From NCBI RefSeq assembly GCF_030369615.1, contig NZ_CP128494.1:778001-842000 (forward strand): DNA of 64,000 nucleotides. Reading direction: 5' to 3'. Source of the stretch: Geobacillus stearothermophilus ATCC 12980 (GTDB lineage: Bacteria; Bacillota; Bacilli; Bacillales; Anoxybacillaceae). The notes below the pieces were generated by a model. That model saw nothing but the letters and a program-made list of their open reading frames with translations, did not search any database and was not told the DNA's origin. Below are positions 10,971 through 19,665 of the stretch, piece by piece (position 1 is the stretch's first letter; every line of letters begins with the position of its first letter). Made by a program: the position numbers and the translations under genes.

Positions 10971-11705
10971 CTAAAACGATTCGGTTAACAAAATCATAAA
11001 CAAAATGCCGATAATAAAGGCGTACGTCGAGATCCGTTCGTTGCCGTCGCCATGGCTTTCGGGAATGAGCTCTTTGTAAATGATGAACAGCATCGCCCCG
11101 GCGGCAAACGCTAACCCGTATGGAACGAGGCCGCGGAAGAGAGAGGTTAAATAAAAGCCGAGCAAAGACGTCACAATTTCGACCGCGCCGGTTAACGTGG
11201 CAATGACAAACGCTTTAAAGCGGCCAATCTGCTGATTGACTAAAAACAAGGCGACCAAAAATCCTTCCGGCGCGTTTTGCAAGCCGATGGCCAATGCGAT
11301 CAAATTGCCGATTTGCGAAGCGCCGTCTGAGGCGTAGCTCACCCCGACTGACAGCCCTTCGGGGAGATTGTGCATCGCAATGGCGGCGATGATGAGCATC
11401 GCCTTTTCGTCGAATTGCAAGCCGCTTTTCGTATGCTCCAAGTCGATATGGGGGACGGTCATCTCAAGCAACGTTAACACGAGCACCCCCGCCGCCAATC
11501 CGATGGCGAGCGCCTCAAAACCGCCGGACCGCAGGGTCTCGGGAATAAGACTTGTCATCGAGGCCGCCATCATAATGCCGGCTGAAAACGCGAGGAGTAC
11601 ATCGCGCCAGCGGTGGGTGAGCGATTTGGCCATAAACAAAATCGGCACAGCGCCAAGTCCGGTCGATAAGGCGGACAGCACACTGCCGGTCAATACCCCG
11701 TTCAT
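10971..11705 (-). CDS. ZIP-family metal transporter
   Basis: Integral membrane protein of 244 residues with about eight hydrophobic segments. Helix IV carries the metal-binding motif HNLPEG and helix V carries QNAPEG, the hallmark of the ZIP family. ZIP proteins import zinc, iron or manganese; the exact ion cannot be read from the sequence. AGGGGGAATTGG precedes the ATG. It is monocistronic and convergent with mtnD, and divergent from the MarR gene with about 200 bases between. Confidence 0.88.
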   Translation of the reverse strand: MNGVLTGSVLSALSTGLGAVPILFMAKSLTHRWRDVLLAFSAGIMMAASMTSLIPETLRSGGFEALAIGLAAGVLVLTLLEMTVPHIDLEHTKSGLQFDEKAMLIIAAIAMHNLPEGLSVGVSYASDGASQIGNLIALAIGLQNAPEGFLVALFLVNQQIGRFKAFVIATLTGAVEIVTSLLGFYLTSLFRGLVPYGLAFAAGAMLFIIYKELIPESHGDGNERISTYAFIIGILFMILLTESF

Positions 11706-11853
11706 CCAATTCCCCCTTCATCAGCCTTTATTTTTTCATATACGCTGTTTCCACAAATGTGACAATCGCCCAAGCGCTGCCCTATAACAAAATTATCATA
11801 GCGAAAGGAACGGCCGCTGGCGAGAAAAATGGACCAGCGCCTGGCAAAAACGG

Positions 11854-11883
11854 TTGCCTGCCTGTTTGCTGTTCAAGTATAAT
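11854..11883 (+). promoter_or_regulatory. Candidate sigmaA promoter of the MarR-family gene
   Basis: TTGCCT at 11854-11859 and TATAAT at 11878-11883, spacer 18. The rest of the 216-base gap between the ZIP gene and this regulator shows no other clear element. Confidence 0.55.
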
Positions 11884-11921
11884 GCAAGTAAGAAATGGTT
11901 AAATGCAAAGGGTTGGATGGC

Positions 11922-12371
11922 ATGGAACAAAAAAAGCAAGAACTCGAGCAATCGCTAAAGTTGTTTATCGTATTGTCGCGGGCTTACCGCGCCGTAAGCG
12001 ACCAAGTGAACAAATCAATCCACTCATTCGGGGTCAATCCGACCGAATTTGCCGTGTTAGAATTGTTATACCATAAAGGGGATCAGCCGCTCCAGCAAAT
12101 TGGCGAAAAAATTTTGCTGGCGAGCGGGAGCATCACCTACGTCATTGACAAACTGGAAAACAAAGGATTGATCGTCCGCCGCGCCTGCGAAAAGGACCGG
12201 CGCGTCACGTACGCGTCCATTACAGAAGAGGGGCGGCGGTTTATTGAGCGCGTATTTCCCGAGCATGCGGAAAAAATTCACGAAACGGTTTCGGCGCTGA
12301 CGGCGGCAGAAAAAGAGCAGGCGATTGCGCTGCTGAAAAAATTAGGATATGGGGCAAAAACAAGGGGCTGA
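11922..12371 (+). CDS. MarR-family transcriptional regulator
   Basis: About 149 residues. A winged helix-turn-helix is visible: NPTEFAVLELLYHKGDQPLQ, then QQIGEKILLASGSITYVIDKLENKGLI as recognition region and KDRRVTYASITEEG as the wing (the DRR motif is typical). The ATG at 11922 is preferred over 11895 because AAAGGGTTGG stands just before it. The ligand is unknown. It is followed by the PduL-type gene in the same direction, 89 bases on, so it could regulate it. Confidence 0.85.
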   Translation: MEQKKQELEQSLKLFIVLSRAYRAVSDQVNKSIHSFGVNPTEFAVLELLYHKGDQPLQQIGEKILLASGSITYVIDKLENKGLIVRRACEKDRRVTYASITEEGRRFIERVFPEHAEKIHETVSALTAAEKEQAIALLKKLGYGAKTRG

Positions 12372-12460
12372 CGCGAGGTCGGCCTCTTTAATTTTGCCGG
12401 AAATGGATACGTTATATAAAGAACATACCATAGCCAGCAAAAAAGGAGAGATCACCATTG

Positions 12461-13027
12461 ATGGTTCCAGTAGGGGTATCGAATCGCCACATTCATTTAT
12501 CAAAAGAACACATGGCGGCGCTGTTTGGCGAAGGCGCCGAGCTGACGGTGCTCAAGCCGTTGTCGCAGCCTGGCCAGTTCGCCGCCAAGGAAACGGTGAC
12601 GGTCGAAGGGCCGAAAGGGAAAATTGAAAACGTCCGCGTCCTCGGACCGGTCCGTTCGCTCACCCAGCTTGAAATTTCGAAAACCGACAGCTTCAAGCTC
12701 GGCGTCGCGCCCCCGGTCCGCTTATCCGGCGATATTGACGGAACGCCGGGCATTACGATTCACGGGCCGAAGGGGACGGTGACCGTCGACAAAGGGGTGA
12801 TCATTGCCAAGCGTCACATTCATATGACGCCGAAAGATGCCGAGACGTTTGGCGTCCGCGATAAACAAGTTGTGAAAGTGAAAACGCAAGGGGAGCGGGC
12901 GCTCATTTTTGACGAAGTGATCGTCCGCGTCAGCGAAGATTTTGCGTTAGATATGCACATTGACACCGATGAAGCGAACGCGGCCGGCTTGAAAACGGGC
13001 GATTATGTCGAACTGCTTCCATCGTGA
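12461..13027 (+). CDS. pduL: Phosphate propanoyltransferase/phosphotransacetylase, PduL type
   Basis: Swaps CoA for phosphate on short acyl groups (acetyl- or propanoyl-CoA to acyl phosphate). Two zinc-binding HxH motifs, SNRHIHLS near residue 8 and AKRHIHMT near residue 113, and the two-domain beta-barrel pattern identify PduL, which is unrelated to Pta. It has 188 residues with no extra N-terminal encapsulation peptide, and no microcompartment genes are nearby, so it is a stand-alone enzyme. AAAAAGGAGAG precedes ATG 12461; a TTG is three bases earlier. Confidence 0.88.
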   Translation: MVPVGVSNRHIHLSKEHMAALFGEGAELTVLKPLSQPGQFAAKETVTVEGPKGKIENVRVLGPVRSLTQLEISKTDSFKLGVAPPVRLSGDIDGTPGITIHGPKGTVTVDKGVIIAKRHIHMTPKDAETFGVRDKQVVKVKTQGERALIFDEVIVRVSEDFALDMHIDTDEANAAGLKTGDYVELLPS

Positions 13028-13053
13028 AACCATCCGCGCCAAAGGCGGACAAA

Positions 13054-13082
13054 GCACCCTCTCGGTACAAACGAGAGGGCGC
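13054..13082. terminator. Hairpin between convergent pduL and the SDR pseudogene
   Basis: GCACCCTCTCG paired with CGAGAGGGCGC across a 7-base loop; both flanks are only weakly T-rich, so it may serve both directions. Confidence 0.5.
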
Positions 13083-13088
13083 TTCCCA

Positions 13089-13637
13089 TTAATGCGGCCG
13101 CTTCTTCTCTGATGCTAGTGTGCCGACAAGATGAAACGGCGCATCACGCTGAATGGCGTCAATGACGCCGCTGCTGATTTCTTGATGGGTGAGCCAACGC
13201 GTGCTGTGCTCTTCGATCACGAAGCCAAGCTGAATTTGCCGGTACAGGCAAGCGGAAGACAAATGGAGTTCCCGCTTTGCCTCGGCCGGATGGGCCCGGC
13301 TGCCGGGCACGTGGAACAGACGCCAAGGACCGGGATGTCTGCTATTTTCCCGGATGATGGTCGGAAACGCCTGTTTCCCGTCGCTGTGCACCCATGCGAC
13401 AACAAGGTCGAAGGCTCTGTTTTCATTGATTGTTTGGTGAATCAAGGAACATAGTACATCATGATCGCGATAATCGACCAAAAGCGGGGTAATGGCCTAA
13501 AGATGTGCGGCGCGGGCGATGAGCCGTTCCATCCGTTCCCTGTTCCGGGCGACGATGGATATATGGTACCCTTCTCGCACGAGCCAAAGCGACACGTCGG
13601 TTAACATGCCTGTCCCACCGATGACGAGTGCGTACAT
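13089..13637 (-). pseudogene. Short-chain dehydrogenase-like gene broken by one in-frame amber stop
   Basis: The frame opens at ATG 13637 with the nucleotide-binding motif VIGGTGML and LVREGYHISIVARNRERMERL, as in small SDR-like proteins. It reads into TAG at 13499-13497 after 46 codons. The same frame then stays open to 13089 (YRDHDVLCSLIHQTINENRA, WVHSDGK, FHVPGSRAHP), so without the stop one protein of about 182 residues results. One base change (for example CAG to TAG) explains it. AAAGGAGAACC precedes the ATG. Function of the intact protein is not known. A sequencing error is possible. Confidence 0.75.
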
Positions 13638-13655
13638 GGTGGTTCTCCTTTCGGA

Positions 13656-15677
13656 TTAATGCGATGCTCCTTTCAAATAGCGGTCAAACCAATCGACGAT
13701 ATGGCGAAGACGCTCAAGCCGAAGAGCAGGGTTGCCGGTGCGCGACAAATCGTGGTTGGCGTCCGGAAAGCGGACGAGCTTTGTTTCCCGCCCGAGCTGC
13801 TTTAAGGCGACAAACAGCTGTTCGGCCTGCTCAATTGGGCAGCGGTAATCGCGTTCGCTGTGCAAAATCAAAAGCGGTGTGCGCATGTGTTTGACGTATT
13901 TGAGCGGCGAATGATGCCAAAGCCGCTCAGCGTCTTCCCAAACGTCGCAGCCGACTTCCCATTTCGTGAAAAAGTAGCCGATGTCGCTCACGCCAGAGAA
14001 GCTGAGCCAGTTGGAAATCGAACGTTGAGTGACAGCCGCTTTGAATCGGTCGGTATGCCCAACGATCCAGTTCGTCATAAATCCGCCGTAGCTGCCGCCG
14101 GTGACGCCAAGCCGTTCTTTGTCAATAAAGTCGAACTTGCTGATGGCGGCGTCGACGCCAGCCATAATGTCTTCATAATCCATGCCGCCATAGTCGCCGC
14201 GCACCGCATTGACAAACGACTGGCCGTATCCGTGGCTGCCGCGCGGGTTCGTAAACAGCACGGCATAACCGGATGAAGCGAGCAGCTGCAATTCATGGAA
14301 AAACGTAAATCCATACATCGCATGCGGCCCACCGTGAATTTCGACGACAAGCGGCGCCTTTTCCCCTTCGTCAAGCTCAGGCGGTTTCATGATCCAGCCT
14401 TGAATCTCCAAACCGTCCGCCGATCGATACGTAAACGGTTCGGCATCGGCGAACACCACTTCGTTTTCGAGCGCTTCATTGGCACGCGTAAGCCGCGTTT
14501 TCGTTCCATCGGCAAGCGAGACCGCATATAAATCGCCAACGGACGTAGGCGAGCTGATGGCGGCGATGGCTTGCTGTTCACTTGGGTGGATGGCTAAACC
14601 GTATAAATGGAAGTTGCCTTCGATCACCGGAACGATCGGGCCGGCGAGCGAGACGAAATACAAGTTGACGCGTCCGCGCTCCGAGGCGGTGACATACAGG
14701 CCGCTTCCGTCGCTCGCCCAAATTGGTCCCGGCCCTTTCGCATCAGCGTGTGTGTCGCCGACCATGGCATCGCCGAGATGGACATCCCAATCGGCGGTCA
14801 ACACCCGCTTCGTTCCACGCTCCGGCTCAAAGACGTAAAGCCGGTGAAGCGTAGCCCCGAGATAAGCAAGATCATGGCCGATGGCGGCGAGCTTCGTTCC
14901 GTCCGGCGACCAGGCGAGCGAAGCGAATGTGCCGCATCCGTTCGTCAAGTTCGTTTCCGCTTTCGATTCGAGATCAAGCAAAACAATGTCGCGCGTAAAG
15001 GTTGTGTCCGGATCCTCGTTTCGGTTGGCGACAAAGGCGAGCGTCCGTCCGTTTGGCGAAATCGCAAACGAACCGATTTCCTCCTCGCGGCCCGTCAACG
15101 CTTCGCTTTTTCCTGACAGCACATCGATGCGCGTGAGCACCGCCCGTTTGCCGTCAAGAAAACCCGACGCGTCTGATTTGTAATACAGCCGCTCGACCAC
15201 GCGCGGTTTCAGGTCGGCTCGCTTCACTTCTACCTTTTCCGGTTCTTCGCGGTCTTCAATCGTTTCATCATCGCCAAGCGTCGTTAGGGTGATGAGAAAC
15301 GTCCCGTCCGGCGACCAAACGTAATCGCGCACACCGTTTTTGAAAAACGTCAGTTGGCGAGCCTCACCGCCATTGGCGGGCAAAAGCCAAAGCTGTGTGC
15401 GTCCGGAGCGGTCAGATAAAAAGGCGATTATTTCACCTCTTGGGGAAAAACGCGGCTTCATGTCGCGCCAGCGGCCGAACGTCCATTGACGGACGGAGCC
15501 GTCTGCCGCCCATATCCATAAATGGGAGCGGTATTGTTTTTCCTCATCAATCGATTTTTCCACAAACACGGCGCGCGTCCCGTCCGGCGCGTAGTGCGGG
15601 TCGCGCACCGAGCGGAGGCGAAGCAAATCTTCCGCCGTTATGCCGCGGCGTTTTGTCGGTTGTTCGTTGTTGTTCAT
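13656..15677 (-). CDS. S9-family peptidase (acylaminoacyl-peptidase/prolyl oligopeptidase type)
   Basis: A 673-residue cytoplasmic serine peptidase; no signal peptide. The first ~390 residues form a beta-propeller with repeated WSPDGT-like blades that gates the active site. The C-terminal alpha/beta-hydrolase domain has the nucleophile in GGSYGGFMTNW, Asp in ILHSERDYRCP and His in FPDANHDLSRTG. It would trim short peptides, often acylated ones. It is probably alone in its transcript; a GGGGGCC-type site precedes the ATG. Convergent with nothing; the SDR remnant lies just downstream. Confidence 0.92.
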   Translation of the reverse strand: MNNNEQPTKRRGITAEDLLRLRSVRDPHYAPDGTRAVFVEKSIDEEKQYRSHLWIWAADGSVRQWTFGRWRDMKPRFSPRGEIIAFLSDRSGRTQLWLLPANGGEARQLTFFKNGVRDYVWSPDGTFLITLTTLGDDETIEDREEPEKVEVKRADLKPRVVERLYYKSDASGFLDGKRAVLTRIDVLSGKSEALTGREEEIGSFAISPNGRTLAFVANRNEDPDTTFTRDIVLLDLESKAETNLTNGCGTFASLAWSPDGTKLAAIGHDLAYLGATLHRLYVFEPERGTKRVLTADWDVHLGDAMVGDTHADAKGPGPIWASDGSGLYVTASERGRVNLYFVSLAGPIVPVIEGNFHLYGLAIHPSEQQAIAAISSPTSVGDLYAVSLADGTKTRLTRANEALENEVVFADAEPFTYRSADGLEIQGWIMKPPELDEGEKAPLVVEIHGGPHAMYGFTFFHELQLLASSGYAVLFTNPRGSHGYGQSFVNAVRGDYGGMDYEDIMAGVDAAISKFDFIDKERLGVTGGSYGGFMTNWIVGHTDRFKAAVTQRSISNWLSFSGVSDIGYFFTKWEVGCDVWEDAERLWHHSPLKYVKHMRTPLLILHSERDYRCPIEQAEQLFVALKQLGRETKLVRFPDANHDLSRTGNPALRLERLRHIVDWFDRYLKGASH

Positions 15678-15761
15678 CAGTTGGCCCCCTCTTTCTTTTA
15701 AGTAAAATGGAACTACATTGTATATTTCGTCTTCCGAAAGACAAGATCCTGCCTAAAACAG

Positions 15762-15798
15762 AAAAAACGAACGCCCCCATAATGGACGTTCGCTTTTT
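15762..15798 (-). terminator. Terminator of the lysine-riboswitch permease gene
   Basis: On the minus strand GCGAACGTCC-ATTA-TGGGGGCGTTCG followed by TTTTTT, three bases after the permease stop. The plus strand also ends in TTTTT, so it can work both ways. Confidence 0.8.
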
Positions 15799-15800
15799 GG

Positions 15801-17231
15801 CTATGCCGATAATTTTTGTTTTTCTTTCGCCTGCTGTGCCGCTTTTTTTACTTGCGGATAGAAGATTAGGCCGCTAGCGAGCAGGACAACACCGAGTAGG
15901 AAGGTTTTGATGTCTGCCGTGCCAGCGATAACGACCCAGATCGAATACACCGTCGCTAAGGCCGCAATGATTCCGTCAACCATCCGCTCGCGCGCCTCCA
16001 TGTACGTTTCGCCGGTGAGCGTGAGTTTCAACTGAAAGACGGAAGAGATCAAATACGGGATGAGGTAGGCGAGCGTAGCGATGTAAATGACAAAATCGAA
16101 CGCTGCCGCCATCGAATGGGAAATGGTCGAGAAAATGAACAGCTGGGCTAATGCATTCGATAGCGTCAACGAGAAGCTTGGCACGTTTTTCTTGTTTTCT
16201 CTCAAAAAGGCCGGCAGAAACAGCCCTTGTTTCGCCGCCTGGTACGGCACCTCAGCGCTCAGCAAGATCCAGCCGAGCGTCGAGCCGAGCAGGCTAATGA
16301 GCCCAAGACCAGCCAACACGTAGCCGCCCGCCGGTCCGACGATGGCAATGATGGCATCAACGAGCGGTTTTTCCGATTGAATCAGTTCGCGTTGCGGCAA
16401 GACGCCCATCACCAAAAAGCTGATGCCGATGTAAATGGCTAAGGCGATGAGCAGGCCGGCGATCGTCGCCCGTTTTACGTCCGCTTGTTTGCGCGCGCGG
16501 GAAGCGAACACCATCGCCGATTCAACGCCGACAAACGCCCAGAGTGTCGATAACGCGGCGTTGTTGATTTGTCCAAGCAAACCGATCGGCTGTCCGTCTC
16601 CGTCATAACGCGGGGCATCAAGCGGGCCGATGACCGCTTTGTCAAAGGCAAACAAGGCGATGACGATAAATAGGAAAAAGCCAAGCACTTTGGCCGCGGT
16701 GGCGACAAAATTCAGCTTGCCAGCGCCTTCTACACCGCGCAAAATGATGATATGCATCCCCCAAAGAAGCGCCGTGCAGACGAGAAAGGTAAGCAAATTC
16801 CCAAGCTTTAGCGTAAACGAGCCCATCGTGAGAACGGTTTTGTCGCTCGTTAATACAGGGAAAAATGTCGACAAGTAGCTCGCAAACGTCGTGATGATGG
16901 CGACGTTGCCGGCAAAGTTGCCGACCCAGTAGCCCCACGATGACATAAATCCCGATAAAATCGAGAGATTGGAGCCTTTCGGAAACAGCTCCTTCGCGTA
17001 AATTTGCGGTCCGCCGCCTAAGTCGGGCTTGCGGATTGCCAAGTTGCCGAAAACAAGCGCCGTCATGAGAACGCCGGCTCCGGTCAGCAGCCAGGCGAGC
17101 ATCACGCCGATGGGGCTCGAAGCCTCCGCCAACGAGCGCGGCAGCATGAAAATGCCGGAACCAACCATATTGCCCACGACAAGCGCGGTTAACACCCAAA
17201 TGCCAAGTTTTCGTTGCTGATCCAAGGTCAA
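15801..17231 (-). CDS. APC-family basic amino acid permease, probably lysine transporter (YvsH-like)
   Basis: Membrane protein of about 476 residues with 12 or so hydrophobic helices; VGNMVGSGIFMLPRSLA near the N-terminus is the APC helix 1 substrate loop. The family (basic amino acid/polyamine antiporters) moves lysine, arginine or ornithine. Substrate evidence comes from the leader: a lysine riboswitch stands directly upstream, as for yvsH of B. subtilis. The reading frame continues upstream to 17297, but the ribosome site AAAGGAGC lies at about 17243-17236, so the start is TTG 17231 (or TTG 17225). Monocistronic with its own terminator. Confidence 0.88.
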   Translation of the reverse strand: MTLDQQRKLGIWVLTALVVGNMVGSGIFMLPRSLAEASSPIGVMLAWLLTGAGVLMTALVFGNLAIRKPDLGGGPQIYAKELFPKGSNLSILSGFMSSWGYWVGNFAGNVAIITTFASYLSTFFPVLTSDKTVLTMGSFTLKLGNLLTFLVCTALLWGMHIIILRGVEGAGKLNFVATAAKVLGFFLFIVIALFAFDKAVIGPLDAPRYDGDGQPIGLLGQINNAALSTLWAFVGVESAMVFASRARKQADVKRATIAGLLIALAIYIGISFLVMGVLPQRELIQSEKPLVDAIIAIVGPAGGYVLAGLGLISLLGSTLGWILLSAEVPYQAAKQGLFLPAFLRENKKNVPSFSLTLSNALAQLFIFSTISHSMAAAFDFVIYIATLAYLIPYLISSVFQLKLTLTGETYMEARERMVDGIIAALATVYSIWVVIAGTADIKTFLLGVVLLASGLIFYPQVKKAAQQAKEKQKLSA

Positions 17232-17242
17232 AACGCTCCTTT

Positions 17243-17475
17243 CAAAAAAAAAAGAAAGCACCCGCGCCTCTTCAGCGGGTGCATGATTCGCATCCAACTG
17301 AATGGCGATAGCGCTCCATCGCCCAAGGGCGATGGCAGTCCTGCGCCTGTTCGGACGCAGGCCCAGCTTGCGCCGCCGGAGCGCGCCGCAAACTTCGGCG
17401 GTGAACCCTTTCCCGCTGCATCATCGACCGCTCCGAGCCTCGACAGCGCTACTTTTGTTCACCGCAACCTCTATC
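17243..17475 (-). promoter_or_regulatory. Lysine riboswitch (L-box) with terminator
   Basis: Reading the minus strand: GATAGAGGTTGCGG, then AAAAGTAG, GAAAGGGTTCACCGCCGAAG, GCTGGGCCTGC, CGAACAGG, ACTGCCAT and closing GGAGCGCTATC, the conserved L-box blocks in correct order. After P1 a perfect stem GCACCCGC/GCGGGTGC is followed by TTTCTTTTTTTTTT at 17257-17243, immediately before the permease ribosome site. Lysine binding should terminate transcription. A TATAAT -10 box lies at 17516-17511. Confidence 0.93.
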
Positions 17476-17520
17476 CCATTGAAGTGGAGAGGGGGTATAT
17501 CGTTGTCGACATTATATTAC

Positions 17521-17566
17521 TCAATTCAACAAAAAACGTCAATTCAATTCAACAAAAAACGTCAAT
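17521..17566. repeat. Perfect 23-bp tandem duplication in the lysine leader promoter region
   Basis: The 23-base unit at 17521-17543 is repeated exactly at 17544-17566 (each contains CAACAAAAAACGTCAAT). On the minus strand each copy carries TTGACG, a -35-like hexamer, upstream of the TATAAT at 17516-17511; the nearer TTGACG is 20 bases from it, longer than usual. Confidence 0.9.
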
Positions 17567-17750
17567 ATGTTTTTGGAAAATGTATATGATGCAAAGGTTG
17601 CGAAATATGAGTGAAATGATTAGTATAATTTGTGGTGATGAACCCAGAGAATGGGAAATCGAGAAGGATTTTGAGGATTCATGGCGAATAAACAGTAGAT
17701 CGGCTGAGTGATGAAAAAATATAAAAATGAAAGGAAAGAAGGGACAGAGC

Positions 17751-19445
17751 ATGAAGTTTTCCGAATTTCGTTACGAGCGGCCGGACATCGCTCAATTGCA
17801 AGCATCGTTTCAAGAAGCGCTTGATTCGTTCCGCCGCGCCGGGAGCGCCGCCTTGCAACACGAGGCGATGAAGCGGATCAATGAGCTGCGCCGCCGCTAC
17901 AGCACGATGGCGAACCTTTGCCATATTCGCCATACGATCGATACAAACGATGAGTTCTATAAGAAAGAACAAGACTTTTTCGATGAAACGGAGCCGATCG
18001 TCAAGGGGCTTGTCAACGATTATTACCGCGCGCTTGTTTCCTCGCCGTTCCGCGCTGAATTGGAACAAGTATGGGGGAAACAGCTGTTTGCGTTGGCGGA
18101 AACGCAACTGAAAACATACGCGCCGGCGATTGTAGAGGACTTGCAAAAAGAAAACAAGCTGGCCAGCGAATATACGAAGCTCATCGCATCGGCGAAAATC
18201 ATGTTTGAAGGAGAGGAGCGGACGCTCGCCCAGCTGCAGCCGTTTGTCGAGTCGCCGGACCGCACGATGCGCCAACGGGCGAGCGAAGCGCGGTTTTCGT
18301 TTTTCACGGACCACGAAAAAGAGCTCGATGAGCTGTATGATGAGCTCGTCCACGTCCGCACAGCGATCGCCCGGAAGCTTGGGTTCAAAAACTTTGTTGA
18401 GCTCGGCTATGCCCGTTTAGGCCGGACCGATTACAATGCCGATATGGTCGCAGGCTACCGCCGGCAAGTGAAAACGCACATCGTCCCACTCGCAGCAAAG
18501 CTGCGCGAGCGCCAGCGGCAGCGGATTCAGGTCGACCGGCTTACATATTATGATGAGCCGTTCATGTTTCCGAGCGGCAACCCGGCGCCAAAAGGGGACG
18601 CCGCTTGGATTGTTGACAACGGCCGGCGCATGTATGAAGAGCTGTCGCCGGAAACCGGCGAGTTTTTCCGCTATATGGTCGAACACGAATTGATGGACCT
18701 CGTCGCCAAAAAAGGGAAGGCGGGCGGCGGCTATTGCACGTATATCGATGATTACAAGGCGCCGTTTATTTTCTCGAACTTTACCGGCACATCCGGCGAC
18801 ATTGACGTATTGACCCATGAAGCCGGACATGCGTTCCAAGTGTATGAAAGCCGTCATTACGACATTCCGGAATACAACTGGCCGACGCTTGAGGCGTGTG
18901 AAATCCATTCGATGAGCATGGAATTTTTCACATGGCCGTGGATGGAGCTCTTTTTCGGCGAAGACGCCGACAAATACCGGTTCGCCCATTTGAGCGACGC
19001 ACTTTTGTTTTTGCCGTACGGCGTTGCGGTCGATGAATTTCAGCACGCTGTCTACGAGAACCCGGATATGACGCCGGCTGAGCGGAAGAGTGTCTGGCGC
19101 AACATCGAAAAAGCGTATTTGCCGACAAGAGACTACGCCGGCCATGACTACCTTGAGCGCGGCGGGTTTTGGCAGCGGCAAGGGCATATTTACACCGATC
19201 CGTTTTATTACATCGATTACACCCTTGCGCAAGTGTGCGCGTTCCAGTTTTGGAAGCGGGCGCAGGAAGACCGGGAATCAGCCTGGCGCGACTATGTGGC
19301 GCTTTGCCGATTGGGCGGCAGCCGGCCGTTTACTGAGCTCGTCAAAAGCGCCAACCTAAAGTCGCCGTTTGCTGACGGGGCGGTCGCTTCGGTCGTCGGC
19401 CATATCGAGCGGTGGTTGGACAGCGTCGATGACAAAGCCTTGTAA
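17751..19445 (+). CDS. pepF: M3B-family oligoendopeptidase (PepF/Pz-peptidase type)
   Basis: Zinc metallopeptidase of 564 residues, the size of the Geobacillus Pz-peptidase A described for M3 enzymes. The zinc motif HEAGH lies in LTHEAGHAFQVYESR near residue 355, with the third ligand Glu downstream in EACEIHSMSMEFF. It would cut short peptides, including collagen-like ones, in the cytoplasm; no signal peptide. GAAGGGACAG precedes ATG 17751, and the upstream extension of the frame is rejected. A terminator follows the stop. Confidence 0.93.
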   Translation: MKFSEFRYERPDIAQLQASFQEALDSFRRAGSAALQHEAMKRINELRRRYSTMANLCHIRHTIDTNDEFYKKEQDFFDETEPIVKGLVNDYYRALVSSPFRAELEQVWGKQLFALAETQLKTYAPAIVEDLQKENKLASEYTKLIASAKIMFEGEERTLAQLQPFVESPDRTMRQRASEARFSFFTDHEKELDELYDELVHVRTAIARKLGFKNFVELGYARLGRTDYNADMVAGYRRQVKTHIVPLAAKLRERQRQRIQVDRLTYYDEPFMFPSGNPAPKGDAAWIVDNGRRMYEELSPETGEFFRYMVEHELMDLVAKKGKAGGGYCTYIDDYKAPFIFSNFTGTSGDIDVLTHEAGHAFQVYESRHYDIPEYNWPTLEACEIHSMSMEFFTWPWMELFFGEDADKYRFAHLSDALLFLPYGVAVDEFQHAVYENPDMTPAERKSVWRNIEKAYLPTRDYAGHDYLERGGFWQRQGHIYTDPFYYIDYTLAQVCAFQFWKRAQEDRESAWRDYVALCRLGGSRPFTELVKSANLKSPFADGAVASVVGHIERWLDSVDDKAL

Positions 19446-19461
19446 AAAGAAGCAAAGAAGG

Positions 19462-19490
19462 CGGGCGGGAACAGCACCGCCCTGCTTTTC
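19462..19490 (+). terminator. Terminator after pepF
   Basis: GGGCGG...CCGCCC hairpin followed by TGCTTTTCTTT, within 20 bases of the stop codon. Confidence 0.75.
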
Positions 19491-19627
19491 TTTATCATCT
19501 CGCGCCGAGAAGACCCCCACTTCCACGTGTTGGGCGGGGATGGCTTGGTTGACAGCCTGCTGTGGGGCGGGTGTTTCCAACAATCTCTCACCTCAAAGCT
19601 CAAGCGTAGGTGGGAGAGCGTTCAATT
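19487..19627. repeat. Short copy of a dispersed hairpin repeat (related to 63683-63915)
   Basis: It shares with 63683-63915 the blocks TTTATCATCTC, CCGAGAAG, GGATGGCTTGG and TTCCAA followed by a CTC-CACC-type stem ending GCGTTCAAT, but lacks roughly 90 bases of that copy. It contains the CCCCCACTTCC...GGGCGGGG and CTCTCACCT...AGGTGGGAGAG stems that resemble IS605-type end hairpins. It lies between pepF and the acetyltransferase gene. Confidence 0.6.
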
Positions 19628-19665
19628 TGAAAACTTCTATCAAACTGGGGAAAAGGGGGAAAACG

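Noticed and set aside
13054-13082. Hairpin read as part of a riboswitch for the SDR gene
   Set aside because: It lies after both convergent genes, so it can only be a terminator-like element.
17214-17711. 165-codon plus-strand open frame upstream of pepF
   Set aside because: It runs antisense through the lysine riboswitch and across the tandem repeat, has no ribosome site and low-complexity translation; the RNA explains the region better.
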